Part shown: in pieces, positions 25,593-40,000 of the stretch
Position numbering within the stretch: the first letter of the stretch is position 1
How the letters are laid out: the number at the start of each line of letters is the position of its first letter
Assembly: GCA_003117195.1 (NCBI GenBank)
Contig: BDSI01000148.1
Span: forward strand, 186,001 to 250,000
DNA length: 64,000 bases
Source: Eudorina sp. 2006-703-Eu-15
Lineage: Eukaryota; Chlorophyta; Chlorophyceae; Chlamydomonadales; Volvocaceae
Direction of reading: 5' to 3'
Notes under the pieces: generated by a model
Databases searched by the model: none
What the model was told of the DNA's origin: nothing
The model's input: the letters and a program-made list of their open reading frames with translations, nothing else
Made by a program: the position numbers and the translations under genes

Positions 25593-27584
25593 GCCGTTGC
25601 AACGGTCACAAGCATGCTTGAGCATGCTTGGAATTAAGTCCGGTGTAACGGTCCTGAGCATGCTCAGAGAGTCGTGCCCCCGCATTTGTCCGCCCCAATC
25701 GCATCAACACATGTATGGGACCATGTTATGACGTTTCCGACTGATAGCGCACCTGGGCGGGCGGTCAGGCATAGGGTTCGTGTAGCCATGCAGATCAACG
25801 GTCCTGAGCATGCTCAGATTTTCGTATGTCCATCCGTGGGGAAGCCGCCCGCCCCAATCGCATCAACACATGTATGGGACCATGTTATGACGTTTCCGAC
25901 TGATAGCGCACCTGGGCGGGCGGTCAGGCATGGGGTTCGTGTAGCCATGCAGATCAACGGTCCTGAGCATGCTCAGATTTTCGTATGTCCATCCGTGGGG
26001 AAGCCGCCCGCCCCAATCGCATCAACACATGTATGGGACCATGTTATGACGTTTCCGACTGATAGCGCACCTGGGCGGGTGGTCAGGCATAGGGTTCGTG
26101 TAGCCATGCAGATCAACGGTCCTGAGCATGCTCAGATTTTCGTATGTCCATCCGTGGGGAAGCCGCCCGCCCCAATCGCATCCACACATGTTTGGGACCA
26201 TGTTATGACGTTTCCGACTGATAGCGCACCTGGGCGGGCGGTCAGGCATGGGGTTCGTGTAGCCATGCAGATCAACGGTCCTGAGCATGCTCAGATTTTC
26301 GTATGTCCATCCGTGGGGAAGCCGCCCGCCCCAATCGCATCCACACGTGTTTGGGACCATGTTATGACGTTTCCGACTGATAGCGCACCTGGGCGGGCGG
26401 TCAGGCATGGGGTTCGTGTAGCCATGCAGATCAGCGGTCCTGAGCATGCTCAGATTTTCGTATGTCCATCCGTGGGGAAGCCGCCCGCCCCAATCGCATC
26501 AATACATATATGGGACCATGTTATGACGTTTCCGACTGATAGCGCACCTGGGCGGGCGGTCAGGCATAGGGTTCGTGTAGCCATGCAGATCAACGGTCCT
26601 GAGCATGCTCAGATTTTCGTATGTCCATCCGTGGGGTAGCCGCCCGCCCCAATCGCATCAACACATGTTTGGGACCATGTTATGACGTTTCCGACTGATA
26701 GCGCACCTGGGCGGGCGGTCAGGCATGGGGTTCGTGTAGCCATGCAGATCAGCGGTCCTGAGCATGCTCAGATTTTCGTATGTCCATCCGTGGGGAAGCC
26801 GTCATAACATGGTCCCATACATGTGTTGATGCCGTTGGGGCGGGCGGCTACCCCACGGATGGACATACGAAAATCTGAGCATGCTCAGGACCGTTGATCT
26901 GCATGGCTACACGAACCCCATGCCTGACCGCCCGCCCAGGTGCGCTATCAGTCGGAAACGTCATAACATGGTTCCATATATGTGTTGATGCGATTGGGGC
27001 GGGCGGCTACCTCACGGATGGACATACGAAAATCTGAGCATGCTCAGGACCGTTGATCTGCATGGCTACACGAACCCCATGCCTGACCGCCCGCCCATGT
27101 GCGCTATCAGTCGAAAACGTCATAACATGGTCCCATATATGTGTTGATGTCATTGGGGCGGGCGGCTACCGCACGGATGGACATACGAAAATCTGAGCAT
27201 GCTCAGGACCGTTGATCTGCATGGCTACACGAACCCCATGCGAGACTGCCTGCCCAGGTGCGCTATCACTCGGAAACGTCATAACATGGTCCCATACATG
27301 TGTTGATGCGATTGGGGCGGGCGGCTTCCCCACGGATGGACATACGAAAATCTGAGCATGCTCAGGACCGTTGATCTGCACGGCTACACGAACCCCATGC
27401 CTGACCGCCCGCCCATGTGCGCTATCAGTCGGAAACGTCATAACATGGTCCCATACATGTGTTGATGCGATTGGGGCGGGCATATTCACAAATGCGGGGG
27501 CACGACTCTCTGAGCATGCTCAGGCCCGTTACACCGGACTTAATTCCAAGCATGCTCAAGCATGCTTGTGACCGTTGCAACGGC
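25593..27584. mobile_element. Foldback element of 159-bp tandem units with 97-bp terminal inverted repeats
   Basis: Terminal arms 25593-25689 and 27488-27584 are inverted copies with about one mismatch (both carry GCCGTTGCAACGGTCACAAG at the outer end). Inside are seven forward 159-bp units starting at 25691, 25850, 26009, 26168, 26327, 26486 and 26645. An inversion point near 26804-26835 follows, then about four inverted units. Each unit holds the palindrome CTGAGCATGCTCAG and the string CATAACATGGTCCCA on one strand. Because 159 is a multiple of three, the forward array is open as a 53-residue periodic frame, which I regard as an artefact. No transposase is visible. Confidence 0.85.
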
Positions 27585-27589
27585 ACGCT

Positions 27590-29910
27590 CCATAACTCTG
27601 CGGCCGTGTTCCCGACGCCAATCGTTGGGTATTATGCATCAAAGAATAAACGGGAACATGTTGACCGGTTCCGCCAGTATTTTTTAAGAAACACGGTTAT
27701 CAGTAGTGGAACCGGGGGGTTTTGCTTACTGGGCACGAGGCCACATCTCAGCCGTTTTACGCGGAATTCAGCTTTTACAATGAGAATAATTTCCATTTGT
27801 TTATATAAAACTTATATTCGGCGTTTCATTGCGTTGTGTCAAATATTCGTTTCGGGGGCTGAAACGGAGGCTCATTGTCATATAGCGGAATGACACGGAT
27901 ATTTATATAAAGTTCTGTAATTCCTAGCACTCCCCGACCAACATGGCGTGAGTATGTACGGTCACACTATCAATCTGGAACAGTCATGGACTCCGCGGGC
28001 TCGTGTGTACCGGAAGCTTGATACTGAAACGTGAATTGCATGCAACTAGTCTAGTGTGTAATTCTTCGTGTTATCGTTTCGACGTTTTCGTTGACTGTTT
28101 GGTGTTACAAACGCACGCTCGTACCGTCCAGCAAGCCACGAGGCTCATTATCAGGCGCCGAACTGGAAGCGGGAAATCGTTTCAGATGACATGGGCATCA
28201 TGACATGCGAACTTTCGAGTGTGACCGCAGTCAGTTCAAAGCAATAATGGCGAGGGTGACATGAGTAACCACTTGACAGTTTCCGACTGATTTATTTATT
28301 TAAAGAATAGGGCGGCTTGTGAAGGTATGAGACGGCGATCAGCGCTCGGGACAAGCGGCGCGGCGGTACCTTGAAAGCTAGGAAAGCTTTTGTACCCGGT
28401 TTCATTCTGCATTGATAAATGACGCAAATGTGAATTTTGGGTTGAGCTATCTATGAAAAGTTACGATTCAGATGTATAATGAACGTTCGGAGGTGGTCGT
28501 CACGAGTGGTTGTAAGTGACGGCTTCTCGCATGGCTTGGTTTGTATTGCTCTAATCTCTTAAAGGAAAGTAACGATCATCAGCTATGTAGCACTAGGTCT
28601 TGCTGAGGGAACTCTCAATGTCACATTACAAACCTGTCTTCGCGTACTTTGAAATATTGTAACATATTCCTGCTTCTCAAGCACGATTTATCATCATCAT
28701 CATCATCATCGGGCCTCGCTCGGGCCCAAACTTGATTATTAAACAAACATACTGAGTTGGGCCACTCATTCTTGACTTGCCCCTTATCCATTTGTGTACG
28801 GAAAGCTGTCCGCCCCAATGGTGCACATCGGTACGTACACGCTTGCATTCCTCGTATATAGAGTCCGTTTGGAACTCCTACACTATGATAATTAAAGAGA
28901 TCCGTATTAGATACTGCAGCTAATTTTCAGTACAACTGAGCAGTGATGTCTTCATCAGCTCACGCAAGCATTGGCCGATCATGAGGTACCACTGGCGTAT
29001 GGACGTGCAGGCCGCCGTATCTCAAGAGTAATAACTCATCAGTATGGTAGGTGTATGCTTTGTCAAAGCTTGAAGGAGGGCTTCTGTTGGCTTTCGCGAT
29101 TGCAGCTAACGTTCTGAAGAGCATTAATCGCATCAATGCATGCATTCATTTTACTTGGGGTATGTATGTACTGTAATGCTGGCTGTTTCAAGCAAGGAAC
29201 GAATTGACCGGCCGACGGGGTTCCTAGGCCGTTTTTATTCGCATCAGTTTTCCGCGCATATCAGCTTGTACTTTTTCCCTTCATAATTGGTCGTAAGAAT
29301 TCTGCGCTCTTGGTCCGGTCTGCCTTGCCTGCTGCGCTACCGCACTGCTGCGCTACGCGCCGTACCCTACTCAGCAATATACAACGAACCCCGTCGTTGC
29401 AACTGGCTCGTAGATACTGCGTAACCTGTATTGGTACTGCCTAGTTAGTTGTAGCCAGGACGACGACGGAGGATATCGGCCGGAAATTGACAATCTGCGT
29501 GCTTCACCTTAACCAGCGGAATTGTGTATGTGCCGGCGGCCCGTTACGATGGGCTCCATCCAGACATGCATACGTAATACGAGGGTAGGGACGGCGGGCA
29601 CAGCAGTGAATCCAAGCCACGCACGCACAGGGGAAAGCCTTTTTCGTTTAAGACGCAATCAAATGTCTTCACTCGTTCAAGTAGTTGAATCGCTCGCCCG
29701 TCCCACATTTAATAAATGCCCATATATATCACCCGCCCTTACTTCCTCTGCACGATATCCGTCCCCTGCCACGCACGTTCACCTTCAACGCTTCAAACAT
29801 CCACCGCAGCAGCTTCCTTCCAGCGGGGGCAGCCAACCTGGCCAACCAGTCGGACCCCGCCGCCGGCAGCAGGCGCCCGAGGTGGTGACGTTTGAACACC
29901 TAGCTCGCAG
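27590..29910. other. Intergenic, AT-richer, mobile-element-like
   Basis: No gene recognised. A (CAT)n-type tract (ATCATCATC) lies near 28688-28710, and motifs shared with 7.3-7.5 kb and 8.7 kb occur near 27930, 28220 and 28795 (GTGTACGGAAAGCTGTC). A possible extra TRP-2 5' exon may end at 29881, where a GTGGTG donor follows in the right phase. Confidence 0.4.
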
Positions 29911-30991
29911 CTCATACTACTTGGGCGCTCTTGGTAATGAAGGCTGTACCACCCATCTTAACCAGCTGCAGTCCTTCTACCAGGCCGTCCGCAATGTGGT
30001 GGTGTTTGCCAACCTGGAAGTCTGCACCATCAGGAACATCTCATTGGAGGTCAGCCGGAGGCGGCGTGGCGCTGGTCCGCGGCCTGCTGCCGGGCCGCCA
30101 CAGCTGTCATCATCGGGACGACAGAGCGCATCATCACCACCCGTGGTGGTGCAGCTGGCGAACTGGGACGTCCAACTGGACAGCATCGATTGGCTTCCGG
30201 ATTCTTGGAGAGATCTGATCCTCTTGTATGCGTCTAAGCAGCAGGGTCACCGCATCTCAGTCCACGAATGCATCCAGGATTCATTCAAGCAGGCAGAGGG
30301 GAGTATGATGTTGGAGCTGGAGGAGAAACATTGGGGCCATATGCCGAAGTCGGCCCTGGAGGTGCCGCTGCAACACATAATGCAAGCTTATGCAGCCTAT
30401 CGCGCTGACCTTCTGGGTGCAGAAAACCTGAAACAGCTGGAGCCTGTTGCTCCAAAATTACTGGCAGACCTGGCGGTGCGGCTGCTGGTGTCGGTAGATA
30501 AAGCAGCGTCCGAAATGCATTGTCCTGGAGCAATGTGTGGCTTCAAAAGTGTCACAAACCAGACGCTCGGAAATCTGATCCAGGTATAGAAGTATAGAGC
30601 TGCAGATGTAGGGGTATGTATGCTGTAGTCTGTTATTGCTATCATGATTTTCCAAACGGTTTGTGCATGGCTGAAAGAAGCAGGCTTAATGCCTGCTGCT
30701 GGGGATTATCGCCAATCTCCTCAGCCCCCTACGGCTGCCTGGCGTGATACATCTAATACATACGTTTATACTTAATACGCTACGCCAATGCCTAGTTTAG
30801 CACGCCATGCATGGGCCCACGCGGCTAGCTTATGCCGTAGCATGTATGTGACACTGCTGACGGATCCAATCGTTCATGTCCCGCAATGTTGATGTATGGC
30901 ATGTATGTACGGCAGGCCGCCTGCATGTCAGGCCAGCTCGAGCTAGTGGATCGGCTTCTGGGCTTCCCCGCCAAGCCCAAGACGGCGGCAC

Positions 30992-31050
<59 letters not shown>

Positions 31051-34000
31051 GAGACCACGTCGTCCTCTCCTAACGACAGAGAGGTAGCATTACATCAAAG
31101 GCATCACGGCATTTTGAAGCAGTCGGATGCTCACGACGTGTTCCAGTACTTCTGTGATGGCTGGATCGGTTACCAAATAGGCCTGCCCGGCCGGGGTGGA
31201 GGCCAAAATAATGGGCAGCAGCATGACGATTGGTTGGATCACAAGCACAGCAGCGAGCGAGCTCAGTGTATCGCGCAGCGGCTGGTGCAGTTTGTCCTGT
31301 GGCGGAAGTGGCTGCTGGAGCGGGGGCCGTCAACGGTGGGGGGTCAGTCGACTGCGAGGCCGCCAATACCGGCTGGGCAGCAGCCAACGGCGGAGCAGAA
31401 GCCAACAGCGGCGCGGTCGCTCCCGGCAGGGCATCAGTCCCGGGCGAGTCAGCTGCCAGCCAGCGACGGTGCAGCAGCAAATGACGCCGCAGGAGCCAAC
31501 GGGGGGGCCGACATCACTGACGATGGGTCAGCAGGAAACGGCGGGGCAGCAGCCAACAGCAGGGCAGCAGCCAACAGCGGGGCCGCCACCACCGGCGGGG
31601 CAGCAGCCAACGGCGGGTCAGCAGCCAACGGCGGGGCAACAGCCAACGGCGGGGCAGCAGCCAACGGCGGGGCCACACCACCGGCTGGCGGGGCAGCAGC
31701 AAACGGCGCCGAAGGAGCCAACATCGGAGCCGTCACCACCGGCGGGGCAGCAGCCAACGGCGGGGCAACAGCCAACGGCGGGGCAACAGCCAACAGCAGG
31801 GCAGCAGCCAACAGCGGGGCCGCCACCACCGGCGGGGCAGCAGCCAACGGCGGGGCAGCAGCCAACAGCGGGGCAGGCGGAACTGCCGATATGGATCAAA
31901 TCGACGCGATTTGCGCCCTTGACGATTTGCCGAAGGAAAACTGGGAGCAGTTGCAGCATGTGCTTCGTGCCCGGCCTGGGATGGCGTGTAAACCGCTGGC
32001 TGCAGCACTGCTTCAAGTGGCAAACGACCTGATGGTGGGTGGTTTGGCAGGCTTTGTACCCGACAAAGCACGCACTTATCTGATTTATCCCAAGCATCAT
32101 TTGCACGCACCATCGGTTACATCGGTTCGTCATTCAAGCGTTCGTTTATGAAGACACGCTGGCCATGCATCAGCATGCATGTTTCGGTGACCATCATCGG
32201 TTATTATTAATGGTTTGTGTTGCTTGGGTATGCCGTGGCATTCTATACATGTATCTGGATACTTTCTCAATACACACACAATCAAGAAAGCAATGAGCGA
32301 GCTGCTTATTAAAGCGATCTCATTGATCAAGAAAAGAGGGGATGAAACACCACGCACGCACGGCAGTCTTTAGAACAAGATGCGTGTGCAGTCTGTTGCC
32401 AGCGTACTTGTACGAGATCGGTAGCTCACAACTTCTTCGTTGTAAGGGCGACGCACGTAGGTCGGGGTCGACCGTGGGCCGCAGCATCAGGTCACCAGAC
32501 GCTGTGTGTCTGGCCATGCCAACGCTACTGCAAGTTCAGAGGCATATTCCGTCCAGGGTTAGGTTATAACAACCATCCAGTGCACGCACGCACGCATGTT
32601 CATGTTGTCATGTAGGATGTATTTCGGCTGGGGTGCAGGGGTGCGTGTACCAATACTCCACATACAGTTCAAAGAGACCCAGCCAAGCAACACAGGGATC
32701 CGTAGGCATATTCTATCTATTTTCCATGCTTTACGTAGCTCTGCTGGCGGTGTAATCCACCGGCCGCACGCATGTAGCCGTAGCCTAGCTGGCTACCCGT
32801 GCGCGGGGCACCACCTTTTATTAAGGATGTTACAGCGGACCCCGCGGGTCATCGGTGACAGCCAACCACCTAATAATCGCCATGCCTGGGCACCACCTAA
32901 TAATCGCCACGCCTACCACACCTCGACATGAGCGAGGCTTGTTCTTAGTCAGTTTGAGGGTTTGGAGGCCACCGAGGGCCGCGCGCCAGGGCGCCTATAT
33001 ATCTACATAAGCACTTGATTCCAAGTCGAATGGTTATTGATACCGTGCCATAGCCATACATATAAGGCGCGTCTCGCATGCGTCAAAGCATATGCACAAG
33101 CATTCGCTGCTCGCTAGGGTTGCCGTGCAGCCTCGACTGTCCGTGTGCCCCATAAACACTGACCCCGACGACCACGCATCCATATGTCCCCTCCCTACCT
33201 CATTGACCTAATTAGCCCCACGCCTCTCGCTCGTTCGTTGATCCCACGAAGTCGGCTGAGGACATCACGAAAACCGCCGGTCCGGCCGCGGACGCTGCCG
33301 CGGCGGGAACCACTGCCGGTCGGGCTAGTCGGGCTGCCGACGAAGATGCCGAGGCCACCGCCGGTCGGGTCGCCAAAGCAGCCGCCGGTCTGGCCCGTAA
33401 GGCTTGCCAGGCCGCCATCGCCGCTGATTCTGTGGAGGCGGTGACGGGAGCGGTGGAGCTCCTGCGTGACAACAAGCCGTTCTGGCCTTTCCTCAGCATA
33501 GAGCTCCTCGCCCAGCTGGCTGAAAACTACCCATGTCAGACGGCGTCGCTGCTGGCCAAGGTGGAGCTGACGCAGCTCGAAGAGTCCACATTTGACAACG
33601 TGCTGCCGTGAGTACTGCGGGGACCGTGGGTGGGTGTGGCAGCTTGGTGCGTGTGGGTGTAGCCAGCTAGTAGTGTAGCTAGCTAGATAGCGAGTGACAC
33701 CGCCGTGTGTCCATGCTGGCGCAGCACTCATCATCGCAAGTGTATATGTGCGTGTGGGTGTTGGTATTGTTAGCAATAATCAATGATGCTGTTGATGTTT
33801 GGACATTCATTCACCTGCCTTCGCCACACCTCGATCTCTAACCCCGGCGGGCCCGCTAATCCGCCCCCGGGCTGCATTAGCCGCACCTCCCCCGGGCCCA
33901 CCATGCATGTTTGCCTGCTTGCATCCCGGTGACTGCGAGGCGCCATTCCTCCCTGCATCTTAAGCTATTTCCCTTCCAAGTTTCGTTCTATCCAACTATT

Positions 34001-37000
34001 GGCGCGCTGGCCTCACTCGCTCGCCCATCCATTTGGATCTTTGCGTGTGTGCGTGTACTGCAGTTTCCGGCTCAGCCGCAGTTTCCGGGCTGTTGCCGTC
34101 AGCACCGACGACCAGGACACCTTCGGCCAGAAGTCCGTCCCAGGCCTTGGCCTCTCAATCAAAGACGCTGCGCATTTTTCCACCGAACACGCGTGCGAGC
34201 TCACCATCCCAAGCTCATTGTGGGTTCGGTTCCGCACTTGGCTCGGCTTCCTGCTGCTCTTCGACTGGCGTGAAGATAGCAGTCCAACGGTCGAGCTCAT
34301 GAAACGCACGGTGCGCTGCGTCAGCTTGGCGTTCCTGAGCCAGGGGCCGGGCAGCCTGGCATTGTGGATTCTGGCGGCGTGCCTACTGGGTGCACTGGCC
34401 GTGCTGGCAAGGATATGCGCATGGACCCTGACGATTCCGCTGGGACTGATCTCTGGCTTGAGTCAATGGCGCCGGAGGCCCTCAAGGAACCAGCAGGTTA
34501 ATACTGCCGGCTTTAAGAGCAACACCAACATGTTATTCTCCGGCAGTCCCAATGTTTACGGGACCGCAGGTCAGGAGACGAGGGCGAGCGACCAACCATC
34601 GTCAACCTTCTGCTGGCGTCGCTTCAATCTCCCTCATTGGACCGCTGTGGACTGGCTGCTGGGATGGGGAAAGAGGCCGACGACCATCAACTGCCGCAAG
34701 GTGCGGAGTTAGATGCGACCGCAACGTACGTTGTTAATTAACACTACTAGCCTTGTAACGATTATTACTACTAGTACCACTAGCCTCGCTCGCTGTGTGG
34801 CAATTTATTTGTGCTGATGAGAGGCGCAAAATGCTTGCGCAAGCGAGCCGGGAGGGGCGACAACTAACCTCCGGCGGCAACTAGGGGTAGCTACTTACGT
34901 AGCTAGGTAGGCCGGCAAGAACCACTAGAACCACACCGTTTCGAGCTCCCTCATGGCAGCGGCTTATCAGCTCAGCGAGCCTCTCCGCCCCAAGCCAGCT
35001 TTTGCACTCCCTAGAAAGATTATTGTTGTATTTGCTTAGGTAGGTTGCTTAGGTTGCTTGATGAGCTACCGGCGGCGGGTCCCTGGCCAGCAGCAGCTTG
35101 CATGTTTGCACATCCCGGCGGCGGGTACATGCATCAGCAGCGAGGCAGAAATAAAGGTGGTCGGCAAGAATCGCACGGCCCGTGTGCCGTACTGTATGTA
35201 AGGGGCACCTAGGATGGGGGGCACCCACCCTCTGATCTCCCCACAGGCAACTTTGGGGCAGCTCACTGGGGGAGCGAGTTGCAACTAACCGCCGGGGCGC
35301 CATACATACGTTGCACCTTCACCAGGCAGTAGGCGCCCATAGACCTGGAAACCCCGTGTGGCACCACTAGTGATCGATCCCTTTCTGCGGTCCGGTCAGC
35401 ATCACGCAATCAGCCTGTCAGTAGTCATCCATGTATGATGTAATGGCCGTGCGTGAGATGCCTGGATCACCATCGCCACGGCCCCGCATGCATTACATGC
35501 ACGCACGCAGTTGCCCATGACAGTGGACTTCCGCACACAGCACGACTCGAAGCTGCTGGAGGAGCTGCTCCATCCGTCTGATGTGAACGTGCCCCCCGCG
35601 GTGTTCAAGTCCGAGGTGCTGCGGGCGCTCATCACCTACAAGTGGCTCTCCTTCACAAAGCATGTCGTCGTCCTGCAGGTACGTGCAATTATGCTCCTCT
35701 TGAATGCAATGCACGAACGACAAGGACGAATGACTTTTCACATTTGCGCCTCTGCTTGCGGGGTTGCGGCCCTCTATTGTTTTTGGTCACGGTGGCGTTG
35801 ATGTGTGTGGGTACCTTGCCGCCTTGTCGGTGAGGCCGGCTGGGGCTTGCCCTGGTGTACACCGTTGATCCCTTTTCGGGGTCCGCTATAACGTGCATTC
35901 ATTCATTTAGGAGGCTCGCTGCATGCACCGCTGTCATGAATACTGTATTTGGAACGGGCCGTTGGGGCCAGCGCGCGGTGGTATGTAGGGATTGATAGGT
36001 GCGTGTGCATGCGTGATACTGACTTTCTGCGGAGCGAGCCGCAAGATAGAGTGCACGCACTATCCGCACTATGCGCACGCGCAGACAGATAATAGCTAGG
36101 CGCTTTTCATAATAATGTAACCGTTATTCGTTACAAGATGGACCCGTAGTCCCGACTAGATATCCTGACCTACCGGGCGTTCCAATCAACGAGCCCGGAT
36201 ATATTGCTCATCATACGCGGTGATTAGTTGTATATCTGGATATATATGTACGAAGTACGGTGCGAGAATAAACGTATCCCGCAGATGCGCCCCCTATTCG
36301 AAAGCCGTTATGGACTGCACGCCAGCGTTACATACAGCGGCGCCTCTATCTGCCACGGTCAGTTCGTCTCCCAACTGCCTGCCGCTTCCCGCCCGCGCCA
36401 TCCAGGAGATCGTACGTAAGCAAGACTGATTATTCATTCGTGGTCAAGTGCCTTACGGCTGCTGTACCCTGTATTACTGCCTTGCACTACTTGCACGCAG
36501 CTGGTCTTCCACCTCGTATACATTACTGTCTTTCTGGTCTACGGCTTCAGTTTCAAGCACATCACACAAAGCACAGGACCGCCGCCGCCGTCGCCTGGAC
36601 CCAGCAGCAGCAGCCCTGCCGAAGCGCGCAGGATACTGAAGGGCGGCTCACCTGGGCCGCCGCCCAGCGCCGGCGATGGTGGAGGTGGCACAAATCCAAA
36701 TGGGCCTTATGGCGATGGAGTTACCTGCCAGTTACCCGCGTGGACAACTTCGGATCTGGGTTATTTGATCGCCATTGGCGTCCTTACGATTGACGTGGCA
36801 CTGCAACAGATACGCCGGGTGCGTGGGTGGGAGCAAGGGCATTGGAGGAGGGGTGTGTTCCTTTTTGCGCCAGGCTTGGCCTGCTGTCTCCCTGAACATA
36901 AAAGAATCATCATAGGTCTATTTGTCAGAGGGAAGTGACGCGCTTCATCGTAGGCGCTTGCAGTGCTTGCTTGCTTGGTATCGTATGAGACTACTGTATG

Positions 37001-40000
37001 TCTGTGCGGGGAAACCTTATACTTGTCGCCGCGGCTGCCACAACCAATTTCCTCGTCAACCACTACCAGCAGCACTGGACAGAGGCAAACATTGGTATCT
37101 CTCGTAAATGTTCGTCAACATTATTGTCGTCGTCATTATTGGTTGTCTGCAACAAGACACATGCATCGATGCACGCGGCACGCTAGGCACGCACCCTATC
37201 ATACAACCGGGAACAACGAAATCCAGCAATACCGGCGCTGCTCATCAGGCCTAACATTTCCTGACAGGCGGGCAGGAGTACGTACGTATGTATGCAGTCT
37301 GCCGTATGCAGAATTAAACCCCGCCGTGCACGCAAACCGCCGGTGCGGCACATGCGCCTGACGACACGCCTGATGACGAAGCCTACCTAGCTAACGTGCA
37401 CACACACTTTTCAGAGTTGTAAGCGAAATTCAATTCACAAGTAAAACATCGAGCGAGCGCATAACGTTTATCTTGACAATCAACCGAACTTGGCCATTCA
37501 TTAAGGCATCGAGTCTGCAACCATGATTCGATCCGGGTCGGGACAAATGGTTAAGATTTGAGGAGTCCCGCTTGGACAGCTAGCCCGGCTCTTCAGTCGG
37601 GTCCGATTCCACCTCCGGTGTAAGTGGCCATGTGCCACGGTTAAAGGGATAGCCCGAGATGTGCGCGTCAAGCGGGTCGGGCCAACGGGTCCGGCCACAT
37701 ACCAGGAGATGGTTTCGGGGGCCTGGTAACAGGGATAGGGGCCGCAGGCGGATATATACCTGCGTGAACAAAATATTGGTGACCAATGCCGACTCCCAAC
37801 CTAACATCGGCGGTCCCCTTAATACACGCCCGGGCTTAGAGGCCCAGGAGTAAACTTTCCTTTACGATACAGCGCCGCGGCTCTTCATCAGTCAAGTCTG
37901 CGGCCGGCCCCCGTGTGATGAGTGGCCTTAATACCGTACTGACACTAATTATTTGCGACGCAAATTATTATTTGCGAGGCATCGCTCGGTCGCCGACGGA
38001 GGTTTTATTCAGAAACGCTATGCGTGAGTTTGCGAAGTGGCATCGTTCAGTCCAGCGTCACGAAACGCGCAGCACCTTCCTCGCCCCGTGCAGTGGCCCG
38101 GCCTCCCACGTGCCGCCCTTCCTGCCCACCCGTCCCCGTCGGCGCACCGGCATTTATTTACTTGTGTGCACGTACGTACGCGGTCTAGGTGTAGCGGGAG
38201 CGTGCGTGGCCCAAAGCGTCCAAGCAGCACCTGCCTGTATATTGCGTGTAATACCAGGAATTCGAGCATATTATTAGCATCGAGTGCGCTTTTGGGGCGG
38301 GGCCCCAGCGCGAAGCGCGTTCGGGGGGCCCCGCCCCCTAGGATTGCCCCTGTCCGTGTGTCGCCGTGTGCCGTGGGTACCGCGGGTAACGGCAAAACGG
38401 TCATAACTCGCTAAACTAATGCGCAAAGTTTGTCATATTAATTGTCCTCCCGATAACGCGGGTACACTAGGTACACGACTGTTGAGTCGTGTCCCTGCGT
38501 TATCACGTACCCTACGGTAGGTGGTTATTACCTTCCATGCATGGCCGCCTGCTGGACATACAGTCACGCACCGTCGTGGCCGCTCCCCAGCAGCCCCCGC
38601 CGCGCGCGCAATGATGATGATGACCGCGCGCCGATGTGTTGCATGCGATGCTCGTGTGTGCTGTGCATTAAATTCAGTTTTCTTACTTTGGCTGGCGCCG
38701 CTACATCTTTCGTGGTTGGGACATCCTGGACATCCTGTCGGTGACGCTCATGATACTCATCATCGTGTCCCGCTTCAAATGCTCGCTGGGGCCGCTGCAG
38801 GTAGGTTGGTTCTTGCGGTTCTCCGTCATACAAGTGGCTTACTTGACTCTACGCGGTTCGTTTGCTAACGCGATTACTATTGCCCCGTCGCCGGATGGCT
38901 GGTGCCTTGCTTGCTTGGGCGGCTGATGTTGCAATGGCATGATCTGCGGCGGTCCTGCTCGCTCGGCGTAGCTACATGTATGCTACGTACATCCTGTTTG
39001 CTTGCCCACGCACCTGACCTACATGTATGCGTCTTGTGAAGTTCATGAAGGGCGGGGGTGCTGGCTTTACTTTGAGTATGGTATATATCTCGCTCTCCGG
39101 ATTATTGAGGGTTGATATATACCTCGCTCGCCGTGACAACGGCTCTCGGGCGACGGCTCGCACAGGACCTGTGTGCGTGTGATCTCAATCTGTATGTGTG
39201 GATGGATGTGCTTGGTCCGTCTAATGCTTGCAGGTCACCTCGGACGGACTGCTGCTGATGATCGCTGTACAGACCCTCTTGCTCTTCATGCGGTTGCTGT
39301 ACTTCGCACTGGCCTTCGCGGAGTCAGGGAAGTTCGTGAGGTGTGTACTGTTTTCTACACACATTCGTACATTGTCAACAAGATAGATCCATACCGGCCA
39401 CTACACCAGGTTACCAGCGCGCCAGGATTGCCTCTCCTGGAAACCGCGCCAGACCCGCCTAATCACACGGCGGCGAGGGGACGGGGATTCGAACCGCCGA
39501 TCTCTGGACAGAATGCCAGTGTCTTTCCCATTAGACGACCCCCCCGCGGGTGATGGAGGATGGGTGCGCAGTCCTTGGTAGGGGTTGATGAGACGAGGCA
39601 CCTACGCGCTATCTGGGCCCCTTGGAACACCCGGTCGGGATACGGGTCCACCTTGTAACGGTTACATTTTAGATAGATATTAAACAAGATCTGTTGAATT
39701 GATATCATTCGAAGGTTATTATATTCGTAGATACGGTATTGGACTAAGGCAGGGACACAGCAGAGATGCCATGTTCGTTGCGGCCGCCGGTCATCACGCA
39801 CCCGTATGTAGGAGATGTGAGTGTTGCCTATATTATTGTGAACCACCATATATAAGTCCACAACTACGTACTCCGCGACATGCCTTGGTTGGCCGCAGTA
39901 TGCTGCTGTACACGTTCAAGGATCTGTGGATGTTCGCATTGTTCCTGGTGGTGGTTGTGATCGGGTTCGCCGTATCCATCATCCTGGCGCAGGTACGTAC

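Noticed and set aside
25674..26639. 321-codon open frame with 53-residue repeats
   Set aside because: It is the 159-bp tandem array read in a frame that stays open because 159 is divisible by three; the inverted units give the same frame on the other strand.
25691..26803. Possible CRISPR-like array
   Set aside because: Units are contiguous 159-bp near-identical copies with no unique spacers, in a eukaryotic setting.
39474..39545. Functional tRNA gene
   Set aside because: Mismatches in T-stem and anticodon stem and no clear anticodon; kept only as a degenerate tRNA-like sequence.
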